From assembly GCA_036541255.1 (NCBI GenBank), contig JAZHDD010000048.1, positions 1 to 64,000 on the forward strand: a stretch of DNA of 64,000 nucleotides, written 5' to 3'. The stretch's first letter is position 1, and each line of letters starts with the position of its first letter. The notes beneath the pieces were generated by a model. It searched no databases. It saw only the letters and a list, made by a program, of their open reading frames with translations, and was not told the DNA's origin. The position numbers and the translations under genes were made by a program. Source of the stretch: Paucidesulfovibrio sp036541255 (GTDB taxonomy: Bacteria; Desulfobacterota; Desulfovibrionia; Desulfovibrionales; Desulfovibrionaceae). Shown here piece by piece: positions 1 through 8,494 of the stretch.

Positions 1-89
1 GCAGGATTCCCATGGGTCCGCGCGTCTAGCGCCGCCTGGGCAGGAATAAACAAGGTAACAACGTTTCTACCTTTTTTAGGAGGCATACA
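1..89. other. Window edge and leader of the first gene
   Basis: No complete gene is visible here. One forward frame stays open from the window edge to a TAG at 27-29, so these bases could be the last codons of an upstream plus-strand gene, but too little is present to identify it. Bases 77-82 (AGGAGG) are the Shine-Dalgarno of the gene starting at 90. Confidence 0.3.
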
Positions 90-782
90 ATGTCCGACGT
101 CAAGGAAACCCCCGAGGTCCAGGAAGTGCAGGAAAAGGTGTTCCCCGTAAGCACCTTTGTCACCGCTCTGAAGGGTGCCGATCAGGTTGATGCCAGCTTG
201 CTGGAGTTTCTCTCCTTCGTGACCCAGTCCGACGTGACCGCGGATTTGGCCCCTGTGGCCGCCGGTTTGTCCAAGGGCCACATCTACGAAGTCGAGCCCG
301 GTCTGACCAAATACAGCACGGGCGATCTGAGCGCCCTGGGTGCCAAGGTCAAACTGCTGCCCCTGGCTGGAACCGAGCTGTCCCAGGCTCAGGCTGCGCT
401 GAACAAATTGGCCCAGCTTCAGGCCGAGAACGAGGCCCTCAAGGCCGAAGTTGCCAAGCTGACCGCCGAGAAGTCCGACCTGGACGCCAAGGCCAGCTCC
501 CTGGCTGCCAAGGTCAAAGTCGCCGATGACGCCAACAAGGCCGGCGAATCCAAGATCGCCCTGGCTTCCAGCAAGATCGACGACATGGTCAAGAAGCTCA
601 ATGCGCTCATGGAAGAGGTCAACAAGGTCAAGGAGCAGGGCGTGGTCGTGGCCGGTGCTGCCGGTGGCGCTGCTCCTGCCGCTGAAGGCGCGTCCGGCGG
701 CGGAGATGCCCCCTCGACCGGTGGCGAGCCCGAGGCCGACTTCGGTTTCGGTTCCAATCCCTTCGCCGACAGCGAATGGTAG
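90..782 (+). CDS. Unrecognised acidic coiled-coil protein
   Basis: Product of 230 residues that I do not recognise. The start follows a strong AGGAGG with 7-base spacing. Three parts are visible: an N-terminal domain (about 15-95) without an obvious motif; a long heptad-like region rich in Ala, Lys, Glu and Leu (about 98-195) that should form a coiled coil; and a Gly/Ala/Pro-rich linker ending in an acidic, aromatic tail (DFGFGSNPFADSEW). No signal peptide or membrane segment is seen, so it is probably cytoplasmic. A tail held on a flexible linker often acts as a docking peptide, but that is inference. It appears to be a single-gene unit closed by the hairpin at 811-840. Confidence 0.85.
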   Translation: MSDVKETPEVQEVQEKVFPVSTFVTALKGADQVDASLLEFLSFVTQSDVTADLAPVAAGLSKGHIYEVEPGLTKYSTGDLSALGAKVKLLPLAGTELSQAQAALNKLAQLQAENEALKAEVAKLTAEKSDLDAKASSLAAKVKVADDANKAGESKIALASSKIDDMVKKLNALMEEVNKVKEQGVVVAGAAGGAAPAAEGASGGGDAPSTGGEPEADFGFGSNPFADSEW

Positions 783-810
783 TATTGGTTTCCCCCTAGA
801 GATGATCATT

Positions 811-840
811 GGGCCCCCGCTTTGGCGGGGGCCTTTTTTT
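811..840 (+). terminator. Rho-independent terminator
   Basis: A GC-rich stem (GGCCCCCGC with GCGGGGGCC, short loop) is followed by a run of seven T. It ends the unit of the gene at 90-782. Confidence 0.92.
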
Positions 841-990
841 GGGCGTAGGGCTTACAAGATGTCTTGGATGAGCAAGGGAAGTGGACAAAAAAAATAGTGA
901 CAGGTAGAAATATGGAGATGTCGATTCACCTTTGAAAGTTGCATCTCCGTGTCGGCAGGGGAGACAGGCTTTCAGCTCAGGGATTGTTCC

Positions 991-3483
991 ATGCGGAGAA
1001 ATGAAAAAGAGTATTCCCGTCGAAGCCAGTCGGCCAGCAGTCTGCTGACTGTTCTAGCCGCTGTGGCGCTGGTGTTTTTGGCGGCGTATTGGCCTTTGAC
1101 GGCCAGGGCCGGAGATGCCGAGGTGCTGCTTTTTCGCGGGGACGAGGACTATCCTCCGTATGAATTCTTGGAAAACGGCAAACCCACGGGCTTCAACGTG
1201 GAAATACTCCGAGCCGTCGCCAAGATCATGGGACTGAACGTGGACATTCGGCTTGGGCCTTGGAGCGAGGTCCGGGCGCAGGCGGAAGCAGACGAAATCG
1301 ACGGTCTGACAGGGATGTATTATTCTCTGGATCGGGACAAGTTGATGGATTTTTCTGCGCCGCATTTACGGGTCTACCATTCCATTTTTACGATTGCCGG
1401 AACCGGGATCACAAATCTCGCCGACCTTCACGGGAAAACAATAATCGTGCAACGTGGCGATATCATGCATGATTACGCTTTGACCCTGTTCCCACCCGAA
1501 AGTGTCCTGGCAGTGCCTACCCAGGGTGACGCTTTGCGTATTCTGGAAATGAATCCCAAGGCGGTTGCCTTGCTGGCTACGTTGCAGGGTCTCTACAATG
1601 TGGAGCGGTATGGCCTGACAAACATCGTGACGGTGGGACCACCCATAGAACCTCGGGATTATTGTTTTGCCGTGCCGGAAGGTCGGGACGCCCTGCTTGC
1701 CCAGCTCAACGAAGGTTTGGCCATAGCCCGGCGCACGGGAGCCTACAGGGAAATATACGACAAATGGTTTGGCCGCTATGCGCCGCCAGGTTTTCTCGAA
1801 CGTTGGGGCCTGCTGATTTTTGGCGGAGTCGCAGCGGTCATGGCATTGCTCGTCCTGGTTATTTTTTGGGGCTGGACTTTGCGCCGGACCGTGGCGTTAC
1901 GCACGGCCGAATTGCGGCATGAACTTGCCGGCCGGGCCGAAGCGGAGTCCGCGCTGGAAAAAAGCGAGAAACGCTATCGCAGGTTGGTGGAGAACGCCGG
2001 CGATGCCTTTTTCCTTTCCGATACCTGGGGGAGGATTTTGGACGTGAACCAGGCCGCTTGCGACAGTCTTGGCTACTCTTCTGTCGAACTTCTCGGCATG
2101 AACATAGCCGATATCGGGCCGGATTATCGGCCGGAAATGCGGCGCTTCTGGATATCTCGCCTGGAGCAGGAACACCTCATGCTGGAGACACGCCTGCGCC
2201 GCAAAGATGGTGTGATCTTTCCTGTGGAGATCAAGGGTGTGGCCTTTGTGGAGGACGGTGAAACCCTGGTGTTCGGAATCGTACGCGACGTCACGATCCG
2301 CAAACGCATGGAAGAGGAACTGGTGCGCGCCCGCGACGAGGCCGAGGCCGCCAATCAGGCCAAAAGCCGATTCCTGGCGAACATGAGTCATGAGATACGT
2401 ACGCCGCTCAACGGCATGATGGGCATGTTGCAATTGATACGCGAAACAAGCCTGAATAGCGAGCAGCAGGAATACGCGAACGAAGCGATTCAGTCTTGTG
2501 AACGTCTGACCCGGCTGCTTGGTGATGTCCTGGACATTTCGCGGATCGAATCCATGAAGATGCAGCTGCTTCTTGAACCGTTTGAGTTGGCCGAGGAAAT
2601 GCGAACACTCGCAGTGCTTTTCGGGCCTTCCGCGCGCCAAAAAAGCCTGCGGCTCGAAGTGCAGATCGAGCCCGGCGGGCCAACGTGGTTTTTGGGGGAT
2701 GCGCCCCGGTTGCAGCAGGTGCTCAGCAACCTTGTGGGTAACTCCCTGAAGTATACGGAGAAGGGGTCGATATCTGTGCGCGTCCGGGCGGCATTGCAGC
2801 CCGGGGGCAAGACGTGCCGGATTCATTTTCAGGTGTCGGATACGGGTCTGGGCATGTCCAAGGAAATGCTGCGGCGTTTGTACGAACCCTTTGCCCAGGA
2901 AGACATGCGCTATACCCGGCAATACCAGGGCGCGGGCCTGGGCCTGTCCATCGTCAAGAATCTTGTGGATTTGATGGGCGGGGAAATCCAGGTGCAAAGC
3001 GTCAAGGGGCAGGGCACCACTTTTGATTTGCAGATTCCCTTTGTGGTCACGGAGGCCCCAGCCGCGGTGGAAAGCACAGCAACCAACGAAACAGTTGACG
3101 TCACTCCGTTTCACCGGGTGCTTGTGGCCGAGGATGATCGGGTGAATCTGATCACCATTCGTCGTTTCCTGGAAAAGCGCGGCTTTGAGGTGGAGGGCGT
3201 CGGCAATGGCCAGGCTGCCTTGGACCTGCTGCGGAAAAAGAATTTTGACGTGATTTTCATGGATATTCAAATGCCGGTCATGGACGGTTTGGAAGCGACA
3301 AGGAGAATCAGGTCCGATCCGGAGTTCGCGGACAAAACAGGAATCCCCATCGTGGCCCTGACGGCCTATGCCATGGAGGGGGACCGTGAGCGGTTCATGG
3401 CCGAGGGCATGAATGGATATTTGGCCAAGCCAGTGTCCATGGAGGACCTTTTGGCGCTCCTGGAACGGCTTGGGCACAGCTGA
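991..3483 (+). CDS. Hybrid sensor histidine kinase with periplasmic solute-binding sensor
   Basis: Product of about 830 residues. Visible order: signal/anchor helix (about 17-35); a periplasmic SBP_bac_3 domain of the amino-acid-binding type (about 44-265, with the typical 'YPPYEF...GFNVEI' opening); a membrane helix (about 275-297); a PAS domain (about 330-440); HisKA with phospho-His in 'NMSHEIRTPLNGM'; HATPase with N box, DTGLGMS and GAGLGLS motifs; and a C-terminal receiver with Asp in 'FMDIQMPVMDG' and Lys in 'YLAKPVS'. It should bind a small polar ligand outside and start a phosphorelay inside. No Hpt domain or cognate output gene lies nearby. A GTG at 949 would extend the frame by 14 residues. 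The ATG at 991 is preferred because it places a charged n-region right before the hydrophobic helix. Confidence 0.93.
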   Translation: MRRNEKEYSRRSQSASSLLTVLAAVALVFLAAYWPLTARAGDAEVLLFRGDEDYPPYEFLENGKPTGFNVEILRAVAKIMGLNVDIRLGPWSEVRAQAEADEIDGLTGMYYSLDRDKLMDFSAPHLRVYHSIFTIAGTGITNLADLHGKTIIVQRGDIMHDYALTLFPPESVLAVPTQGDALRILEMNPKAVALLATLQGLYNVERYGLTNIVTVGPPIEPRDYCFAVPEGRDALLAQLNEGLAIARRTGAYREIYDKWFGRYAPPGFLERWGLLIFGGVAAVMALLVLVIFWGWTLRRTVALRTAELRHELAGRAEAESALEKSEKRYRRLVENAGDAFFLSDTWGRILDVNQAACDSLGYSSVELLGMNIADIGPDYRPEMRRFWISRLEQEHLMLETRLRRKDGVIFPVEIKGVAFVEDGETLVFGIVRDVTIRKRMEEELVRARDEAEAANQAKSRFLANMSHEIRTPLNGMMGMLQLIRETSLNSEQQEYANEAIQSCERLTRLLGDVLDISRIESMKMQLLLEPFELAEEMRTLAVLFGPSARQKSLRLEVQIEPGGPTWFLGDAPRLQQVLSNLVGNSLKYTEKGSISVRVRAALQPGGKTCRIHFQVSDTGLGMSKEMLRRLYEPFAQEDMRYTRQYQGAGLGLSIVKNLVDLMGGEIQVQSVKGQGTTFDLQIPFVVTEAPAAVESTATNETVDVTPFHRVLVAEDDRVNLITIRRFLEKRGFEVEGVGNGQAALDLLRKKNFDVIFMDIQMPVMDGLEATRRIRSDPEFADKTGIPIVALTAYAMEGDRERFMAEGMNGYLAKPVSMEDLLALLERLGHS

Positions 3484-3536
3484 CCCTCGGGTGAGAGGCT
3501 GTTTGTGTGAAGAGTGGCTACGTTTTTTGTCGGGCA

Positions 3537-3588
3537 GGAAAAAGCCGCTCCATGTCGCCCAATGACGGGCTTCCTGGAGCGGCTTTGT
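3537..3588 (-). terminator. Terminator of the glmS operon
   Basis: Perfect 12-bp stem (3541-3552 with 3575-3586) that encloses a smaller GCCC/GGGC hairpin. On the minus strand it is followed by a T-run, so it ends the bcs1-like/glmS unit. Its T-tract is poorer in the plus direction, though it may also stop the kinase transcript. Confidence 0.85.
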
Positions 3589-3619
3589 TGTGGGGCTCTT
3601 GTGAGCGTCTGTCGGCCTG

Positions 3620-5446
3620 TTATTCCACTGTCACGCTCTTGGCCAGGTTGCGCGGCTGGTCTACGTCCTTGCCCAGGTAGTCCGCCACTTCGTAGGCGAA
3701 GAGCTGAAGCGCGGGCAGGGCCAGGAACGTGGCCAGGGGGCCATGGGCGCGGGGCACGTCCCAGCGGCAACTTACGTCCAGATCGAGGCCCACATTGGTC
3801 AGGGCGATGATCTCGCCGCTGCGGGCCTGGACCTCCACGAGGTTGGATTTGACCTTGGGAAAGAGGTCGTCGTCCAGGGCAATGGCGAAGGTCGGGAATT
3901 TGGGGTCGATGAGCGCGATGGGGCCGTGCTTCATTTCGCCCGCCGCATAACCCTCGGCGTGGATGTAGGAGATTTCCTTGAGCTTGAGCGCACCTTCCAG
4001 GGCCAGTGGGTAGTAAAGTCCGCGTCCGAGATACAGGAAGCTGTGCACGTCCGAATACTGCCGGGCCAGGTCCGTGGCCTTGTCGCGCAGGGCGGGCAGG
4101 GTGGATTCCAGCAGGTCGGGCAGGTTGCGCAGGCCGTGCAGGGTGTCGCGGTAGGTTTTGGCATTGAGTTTGCCGCTCTTTTTGCCCCAGTGCAGGGTCA
4201 GCAGAAGCAGGGCCGTGAGCTGGGAGCACATGGCCTTGGTCGAGGCCACGCTGATTTCCGGTCCGGCCTGGGTGTAAAGCACATAGTCGGACTCGCGGGC
4301 CACGGATGATCCCACCACGTTGCACAGGCCCAGCACTTTGAGCCCCTGGGCGCGGGCCATCTTGATGCCGGCCAGGGTGTCGGCGGTCTCGCCGGATTGG
4401 GAAATGGCAATGACCAGGGTGTCCGGATCCAGGATCGGGTCCCGGTAGCGGAATTCCGAGGCGATCTCCACCTGGACCGGGATGCGTGCCCACTGTTCCA
4501 GCAGGTACATGCCCCAGAGCCCGGCATGGAACGAGGTGCCGCAGGCCACGATATGGATGCGTTTGGGGATGCCATCGAGGCAGTCCAGTTCGCTGAGCCG
4601 GACCTCGTCCAACTCCGTGCCCAGACGGCCGCAGAGGCAGTCGCGGATGACCTTGGGCTGCTCGAAGATCTCCTTGATCATGAAATGCTTGTGGCCGCCC
4701 TTCTGGGCCGCCTGCACATCCCAGGTGATGGTGTCCACCTTCTTGTCCACAGGGGAGAGGTCCTTGACCCGCAGCACCTGCCAGGACGAGGAGTCGATGC
4801 GCACCAGCTCGCCGTCTTCCAGGAAGACCACGTCGCGGGTGTAGGGCAGGAAGGCCGGGATGTCCGAGGCCACGAAGTTCTCGCCCGTGCCCACGCCCAG
4901 GACCAGCGGGCTGGAAACGCGCGCCGCGTGGATCACGCCGGGATTCTGGGAATCGAAGAGCGCAATGGCGTACGCGCCTTCCACGCGGTTCAGGGCCTTG
5001 GACAAGGCCTTGAGCACGTCGCCTTCCTCGTCCAGGCAGCGGGAAATGAGGTTCAGGAGCACTTCCGAATCGGTTTCGGAACGGAAGGTGTAGCCCTGGG
5101 CCAGCAGCTCTTGCTTGATTTCCTGGTAGTTCTCGATGATGCCGTTGTGGATCAGGGCCAGTCGGCCCGCATTGTCCACATGGGGATGGGCGTTGGGCTC
5201 GTTGGGCTCGCCGTGCGTGGCCCAGCGGGTGTGCCCGATGCCCGAGGTGGCGTTGAAAACGTTTTCCTTGGCGAGCTTCTTGTCCAACTCGCAGAGCTTG
5301 CCCTTGGCCTTGATGACCTTGAGCCCATCCGTATCCAGGAAGCCGACTCCGGCGGAGTCGTAGCCCCGGTATTCAAGTCTTCTCAATCCTTCGACAAGAA
5401 CGGGAACGGCCGGACGATGGCCGCAATATCCGATGATTCCGCACAT
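3620..5446 (-). CDS. glmS: Glutamine--fructose-6-phosphate aminotransferase (isomerizing)
   Basis: Makes glucosamine-6-phosphate from fructose-6-phosphate and glutamine, the first step toward UDP-GlcNAc for peptidoglycan, LPS and other envelope glycans. At 608 residues it has the usual family length. It begins MCGIIGY, with Cys2 as the glutaminase nucleophile. The N-terminal class II amidotransferase domain (to about 220) includes 'RRLEYRGYDSAG'. Two SIS sugar-isomerase domains follow ('SQSGETADTLAG', 'ALEGALKLKEISYIHAEGY'). The C-terminus 'PRNLAKSVTVE' is the conserved GlmS end. It lies 72 bp downstream of the phosphotransferase gene, on the same strand and probably in the same unit, which links it to an envelope polymer. 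I see no glmS-ribozyme-like element in the short leader. Confidence 0.98.
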   Translation of the reverse strand: MCGIIGYCGHRPAVPVLVEGLRRLEYRGYDSAGVGFLDTDGLKVIKAKGKLCELDKKLAKENVFNATSGIGHTRWATHGEPNEPNAHPHVDNAGRLALIHNGIIENYQEIKQELLAQGYTFRSETDSEVLLNLISRCLDEEGDVLKALSKALNRVEGAYAIALFDSQNPGVIHAARVSSPLVLGVGTGENFVASDIPAFLPYTRDVVFLEDGELVRIDSSSWQVLRVKDLSPVDKKVDTITWDVQAAQKGGHKHFMIKEIFEQPKVIRDCLCGRLGTELDEVRLSELDCLDGIPKRIHIVACGTSFHAGLWGMYLLEQWARIPVQVEIASEFRYRDPILDPDTLVIAISQSGETADTLAGIKMARAQGLKVLGLCNVVGSSVARESDYVLYTQAGPEISVASTKAMCSQLTALLLLTLHWGKKSGKLNAKTYRDTLHGLRNLPDLLESTLPALRDKATDLARQYSDVHSFLYLGRGLYYPLALEGALKLKEISYIHAEGYAAGEMKHGPIALIDPKFPTFAIALDDDLFPKVKSNLVEVQARSGEIIALTNVGLDLDVSCRWDVPRAHGPLATFLALPALQLFAYEVADYLGKDVDQPRNLAKSVTVE

Positions 5447-5518
5447 GGTGTTTCTCCGGTTGCACTGCTTGGGTGGCGCTGTGGCGCTCCCGATTCATAG
5501 GGGCAGTGGCCGGACAAA

Positions 5519-6718
5519 TCAAGTGCCGGTATTTGCTGCTCCCTGGGAGGAAATGGTTTGCCTGAGCCAATTCAGGAGGCGTTCAGAGGCCTTGCCGTCG
5601 TGTTCGGCAAACGCCAGTTTGGCGATTTCGCGGCGTTTTTCCGCATGGCTGTCCTCTCCGGCGCATATGGCGCGCACGGCCTGCATCAGGGATTGCTGAT
5701 CGCGGCATTTGGGGCCGGGCGTGATCCAGTCGTAGTCGAATTGGAGTTCGCGGTTGCGCCGGGTGTAGTCGTCCCAATCGTAGGGAAAAAATAACTGGGG
5801 CCGGTCCAGAAGCAGATGGTCGGTGAAGATGGAGGAGTAGTCCGTGATCATGAAACGGAACAAGGGCATGAGCGGGTACACGTCCAGATGGTTCGGGCAG
5901 TGCAGGATGTTGGTCAGGCCCAGCCCCTGGTAGAGATTACTGAAGCTGTGCATCTTGATCATCAGGGCCGCGCCCGCCTCGCCCAGCTCCCGGTCCAGAA
6001 GCCGCAGGTCCAGGGCGCCCTGGCTCACGAAATCCTGGCCGTCGTCGCGGAACGTGGGCACGAACAACCCCAGGACCTTTTCCTTGCCGAGCTTTTTGCA
6101 GGCCCGGTAAAGCTCCGGGTCGGAACAGACCAGGTCCTCGCGCGTGGGCATGCGGAAAAATACGTCGTTGCGCGGGTAGCCCGCCTCCACGATTTCCCGC
6201 GCGCCAAAGGACGTGGCAAAGAGGTGTTCCGTGTAGAAGGGCGAGGTGGAAAGCACGGCGTCGTACCCGGAATACATGCGCCGCAGATAGTCACGCCGTT
6301 CCGGGCTGAGGTCCACGCCGGACTCGGCCTCCAGGAATCCGATCTTCTTGAAGCCCACCCCGTGCCAGAGCTGCACGATGCGCGCGCCCTCCATGACCGG
6401 CTCCAGGAGCGAATCCTTGAAGTGGAAATCATCCACGACCACGGTGGCGGCAGAAGCCAGCCGCGTCACGGACCCGCCTTCGGGGTACAGTTCGCAGGGC
6501 AGGCCCGCGATCTTGAGTTCCTTGGCCACGCCCGGATTGGTGGTCACGAAGAAGCAGTCCAGCTCGGGCGCGTGTTTGCGGCAGTGCAGGAAGAAGTATT
6601 TGGCGTTGCCGCCGAACTGGCCGCTGCCGCGCCCGATAAAGGCCACGGTGGCGGGCTGTTTGGGCGTGAGTTCGCGCACGCGGCGCAGCAGCTCCAGGGA
6701 TTGGGCGTCGATGGGCAT
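5519..6718 (-). CDS. CDP-glycerol/CDP-ribitol phosphotransferase family protein (TagB/TagF/Bcs3-like)
   Basis: Cytoplasmic or peripheral-membrane enzyme of the glycerophosphotransferase family, which transfers polyol-phosphate from a CDP-polyol to a glycan or lipid acceptor. Visible family marks: 'WHG' at about 118-120 followed by 'FKKIGF'; 'TDYSS' at about 292-296; the downstream 'LDRPQLFFPYDWDDY' and 'WITPGP' blocks. No membrane segment is seen. The preceding gene makes a CDP-activated polyol, so this is its probable user, with ribitol-phosphate as the likely donor unit (inference). Start choice: the ATG at 6718 has GAGGCGG nine bases upstream, giving 399 residues. A TTG at 6736, overlapping the upstream stop, is the alternative. 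The acceptor cannot be told from sequence. Confidence 0.88.
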   Translation of the reverse strand: MPIDAQSLELLRRVRELTPKQPATVAFIGRGSGQFGGNAKYFFLHCRKHAPELDCFFVTTNPGVAKELKIAGLPCELYPEGGSVTRLASAATVVVDDFHFKDSLLEPVMEGARIVQLWHGVGFKKIGFLEAESGVDLSPERRDYLRRMYSGYDAVLSTSPFYTEHLFATSFGAREIVEAGYPRNDVFFRMPTREDLVCSDPELYRACKKLGKEKVLGLFVPTFRDDGQDFVSQGALDLRLLDRELGEAGAALMIKMHSFSNLYQGLGLTNILHCPNHLDVYPLMPLFRFMITDYSSIFTDHLLLDRPQLFFPYDWDDYTRRNRELQFDYDWITPGPKCRDQQSLMQAVRAICAGEDSHAEKRREIAKLAFAEHDGKASERLLNWLRQTISSQGAANTGT

Positions 6719-6732
6719 GGCCGGTTTCCGCC

Positions 6733-8139
6733 TCAACCGCCCAGGGCCTTGGATTTTCTGCGCACGTCCACCACTGTGCCGGAAAAGCCCGCAAAAAGTG
6801 TCTTGATGGTGGCTTCGGCCACTTCCTGGGCCGTGAGCAGGGATTCGGGCGGCTCGTGGCCGAAGTTCTCGAAGCGCATGGGCGTGGCCGTGCGTTCCGG
6901 GTTGATGGCATTGATGCGCACGCCCTGGGGCGCGGCTTCCTCGGCCACGCCCTGCACCAGGTTAACGATGGCGGCCTTGGACGACGAATAGACCGTGTAC
7001 AGGCCGCGTCCGCGCGTGAACGAGCTGGAAGTGAACAGGGCCAGGGCCCCGCGCGTGGCTTCCAGGTGGGGCAGGGCCGCGCGCACCACATTGATGGAGC
7101 CCAGGTAGTTCACGGCGATCTCCCGCTCGATGTCCGCGGGGTCGCGGTCCACAAGGCGGCCCGAGCGCAGCACCCCGGCCGTGTTGACCACGGCGTCGAT
7201 GTGCCCTTCGGCCTCCAGGACCGATGCCAGGGCGCGCTCCACGGCTGCCGCGTCGGACACGTCGCAGCCCGTGGATGCGGAAAAACCGTGCATGCGGCCA
7301 TCGTATTCGCGGCCCATCTCCATGACGGCCTTGCCGATGCCCTTGCTGGCGCCGAAGACCACGACCACCTTGCCAGCGATGCGTTTCAGAGGCGGGCCGT
7401 TTTCCAGGGCCGAGGAATTGACCTGGAATATCTTGTCCGCAAGGAACAGGTCCTCGGGATAGGTGACCTTGATGTTCTTTTCCTCGCCACGCACCACAAA
7501 GATATCGCCCAGCTCGTAGCGCAGGATCAGTTTGCAGTCGTCCGTGACCTTGCAGTCCGGGTCGGACATGGACAGCTCGTGCGCCTTGCGGATCACGTCC
7601 AGCCGGAAGCCTTGGGGCGTCTGGCCCCGGCGCAGGGCCGCGCGGTCCGGGATGTCGCGGATGAATTCTTCCTTGTCCACGGCCACGATGGTGTCCACGG
7701 CGGGCACGGCCACGTCCACGGCGGGGTGGCGGCCCAGGGCCGTGATGGTCTCGCTGATGATGCGGCGGCTCACAAAGGGCCGCACCGCGTCGTGCATGAG
7801 CACGTAGGCGTCCTTTTCGGGCACGGCGTTGATGCCCGCCCAGGAGCTGTCCTTGCGCGTGGACCCGCCGTTGAGGATCTTGGTGACCTTGGGCACGGGG
7901 TTCTTGAGCAGCAACTCTTCCAGATAGAGGCGGTCCTTGGCCGAGACCACGATGAAGATTTCATGGATGCCGGGATGCCCCTGAAATACGGCCAGAGTGT
8001 GCTCGATGACGGTGCGTCCCGCCAGCTTGAGGAATTGTTTGGGCGTGGAAAAGCCCATGCGCTCGCCGCTGCCTGCGGCCAGGATTACGGCGTAGGTCTT
8101 GGGTGCGTAGGAACTGGGTGTGCTCGGATCGGGCTGCAT
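6733..8139 (-). CDS. Bifunctional cytidylyltransferase/SDR reductase, Bcs1/Acs1-like (CDP-ribitol synthesis)
   Basis: Two-domain enzyme of about 468 residues. Residues about 15-245 form an IspD/TarI-type cytidylyltransferase ('AVILAAGSGERMG', 'MHDAVRPF', 'RRGQTPQGF'). Residues about 252-465 form a short-chain dehydrogenase ('VVVFGASKGIGKA', Tyr and Lys in 'YTVYSSSKAA', 'NPERTATPMR'). This order matches Haemophilus influenzae Bcs1/Acs1, which reduces ribulose-5-phosphate with NADPH and activates the ribitol-5-phosphate with CTP. The downstream phosphotransferase gene overlaps or nearly touches it, and glmS follows. The ATG at 8139 is chosen because AGGAGG lies 6 bases upstream. A longer frame to 8226 exists but is not needed. 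A plain IspD function is less likely because of the fused reductase and the neighbour. Confidence 0.9.
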   Translation of the reverse strand: MQPDPSTPSSYAPKTYAVILAAGSGERMGFSTPKQFLKLAGRTVIEHTLAVFQGHPGIHEIFIVVSAKDRLYLEELLLKNPVPKVTKILNGGSTRKDSSWAGINAVPEKDAYVLMHDAVRPFVSRRIISETITALGRHPAVDVAVPAVDTIVAVDKEEFIRDIPDRAALRRGQTPQGFRLDVIRKAHELSMSDPDCKVTDDCKLILRYELGDIFVVRGEEKNIKVTYPEDLFLADKIFQVNSSALENGPPLKRIAGKVVVVFGASKGIGKAVMEMGREYDGRMHGFSASTGCDVSDAAAVERALASVLEAEGHIDAVVNTAGVLRSGRLVDRDPADIEREIAVNYLGSINVVRAALPHLEATRGALALFTSSSFTRGRGLYTVYSSSKAAIVNLVQGVAEEAAPQGVRINAINPERTATPMRFENFGHEPPESLLTAQEVAEATIKTLFAGFSGTVVDVRRKSKALGG

Positions 8140-8494
8140 CAGGTGCCTCCTGCAATCGCCGCTGCTGGCCGGGAGGGTTGTCCGGGCGAGCTGGTGGCGA
8201 ACCAGATAAATGACGTTCTCTCTCAATTGGGCGTCAAAATAACGGTCTTTCCCGCATGGTCGCCGGTTTCGACCTTCCCTGTTTCAGGAAAGAGAATATG
8301 CCGACGACGGTTCCGCATCCGGCCTTGCAAGCCGCGCCAAGCTTGGCATTTCTGCCGGATCTCGGCGCAGGTAGGAGAACGGTCCTGCCTGTTGTGGGAC
8401 AGCGTTTTCCGGGCCGCGGAACAGGGCAGGCACACCTGCCCCGAGAAGACATTGCAAAAGTCGGACCTGAAACGACCTTTGCCCGCAATCGAGT
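8140..8494. other. 355-bp gap between rdgB and the CDP-ribitol operon
   Basis: No convincing gene: the short frames here lack a Shine-Dalgarno and recognisable residues. It must hold the promoter of the minus-strand operon starting at 8139. A TTGACG hexamer on the minus strand around 8230 is a possible -35, but no good -10 is seen. A tight hairpin at 8424-8441 (7-bp stem GGGCAGG/CCTGCCC, 4-base loop) follows rdgB on the minus strand without a T-run. Confidence 0.5.

Noticed and set aside
914..948. GGAGATG...CATCTCC inverted repeat before the hybrid kinase
   Set aside because: Arms of only 7 bp with a 21-base loop and no T-run; likely chance, and not strong enough to call a regulatory site.
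1897..3477. A 526-codon minus-strand frame opposite the hybrid sensor kinase
   Set aside because: Shadow of the real gene: low-complexity His/Gln/Arg-rich product, no start signal, while the plus-strand frame has full kinase and receiver motifs.
5447..5518. Possible glmS ribozyme in the glmS leader
   Set aside because: The 72-bp gap is too short and shows none of the paired elements of that ribozyme.
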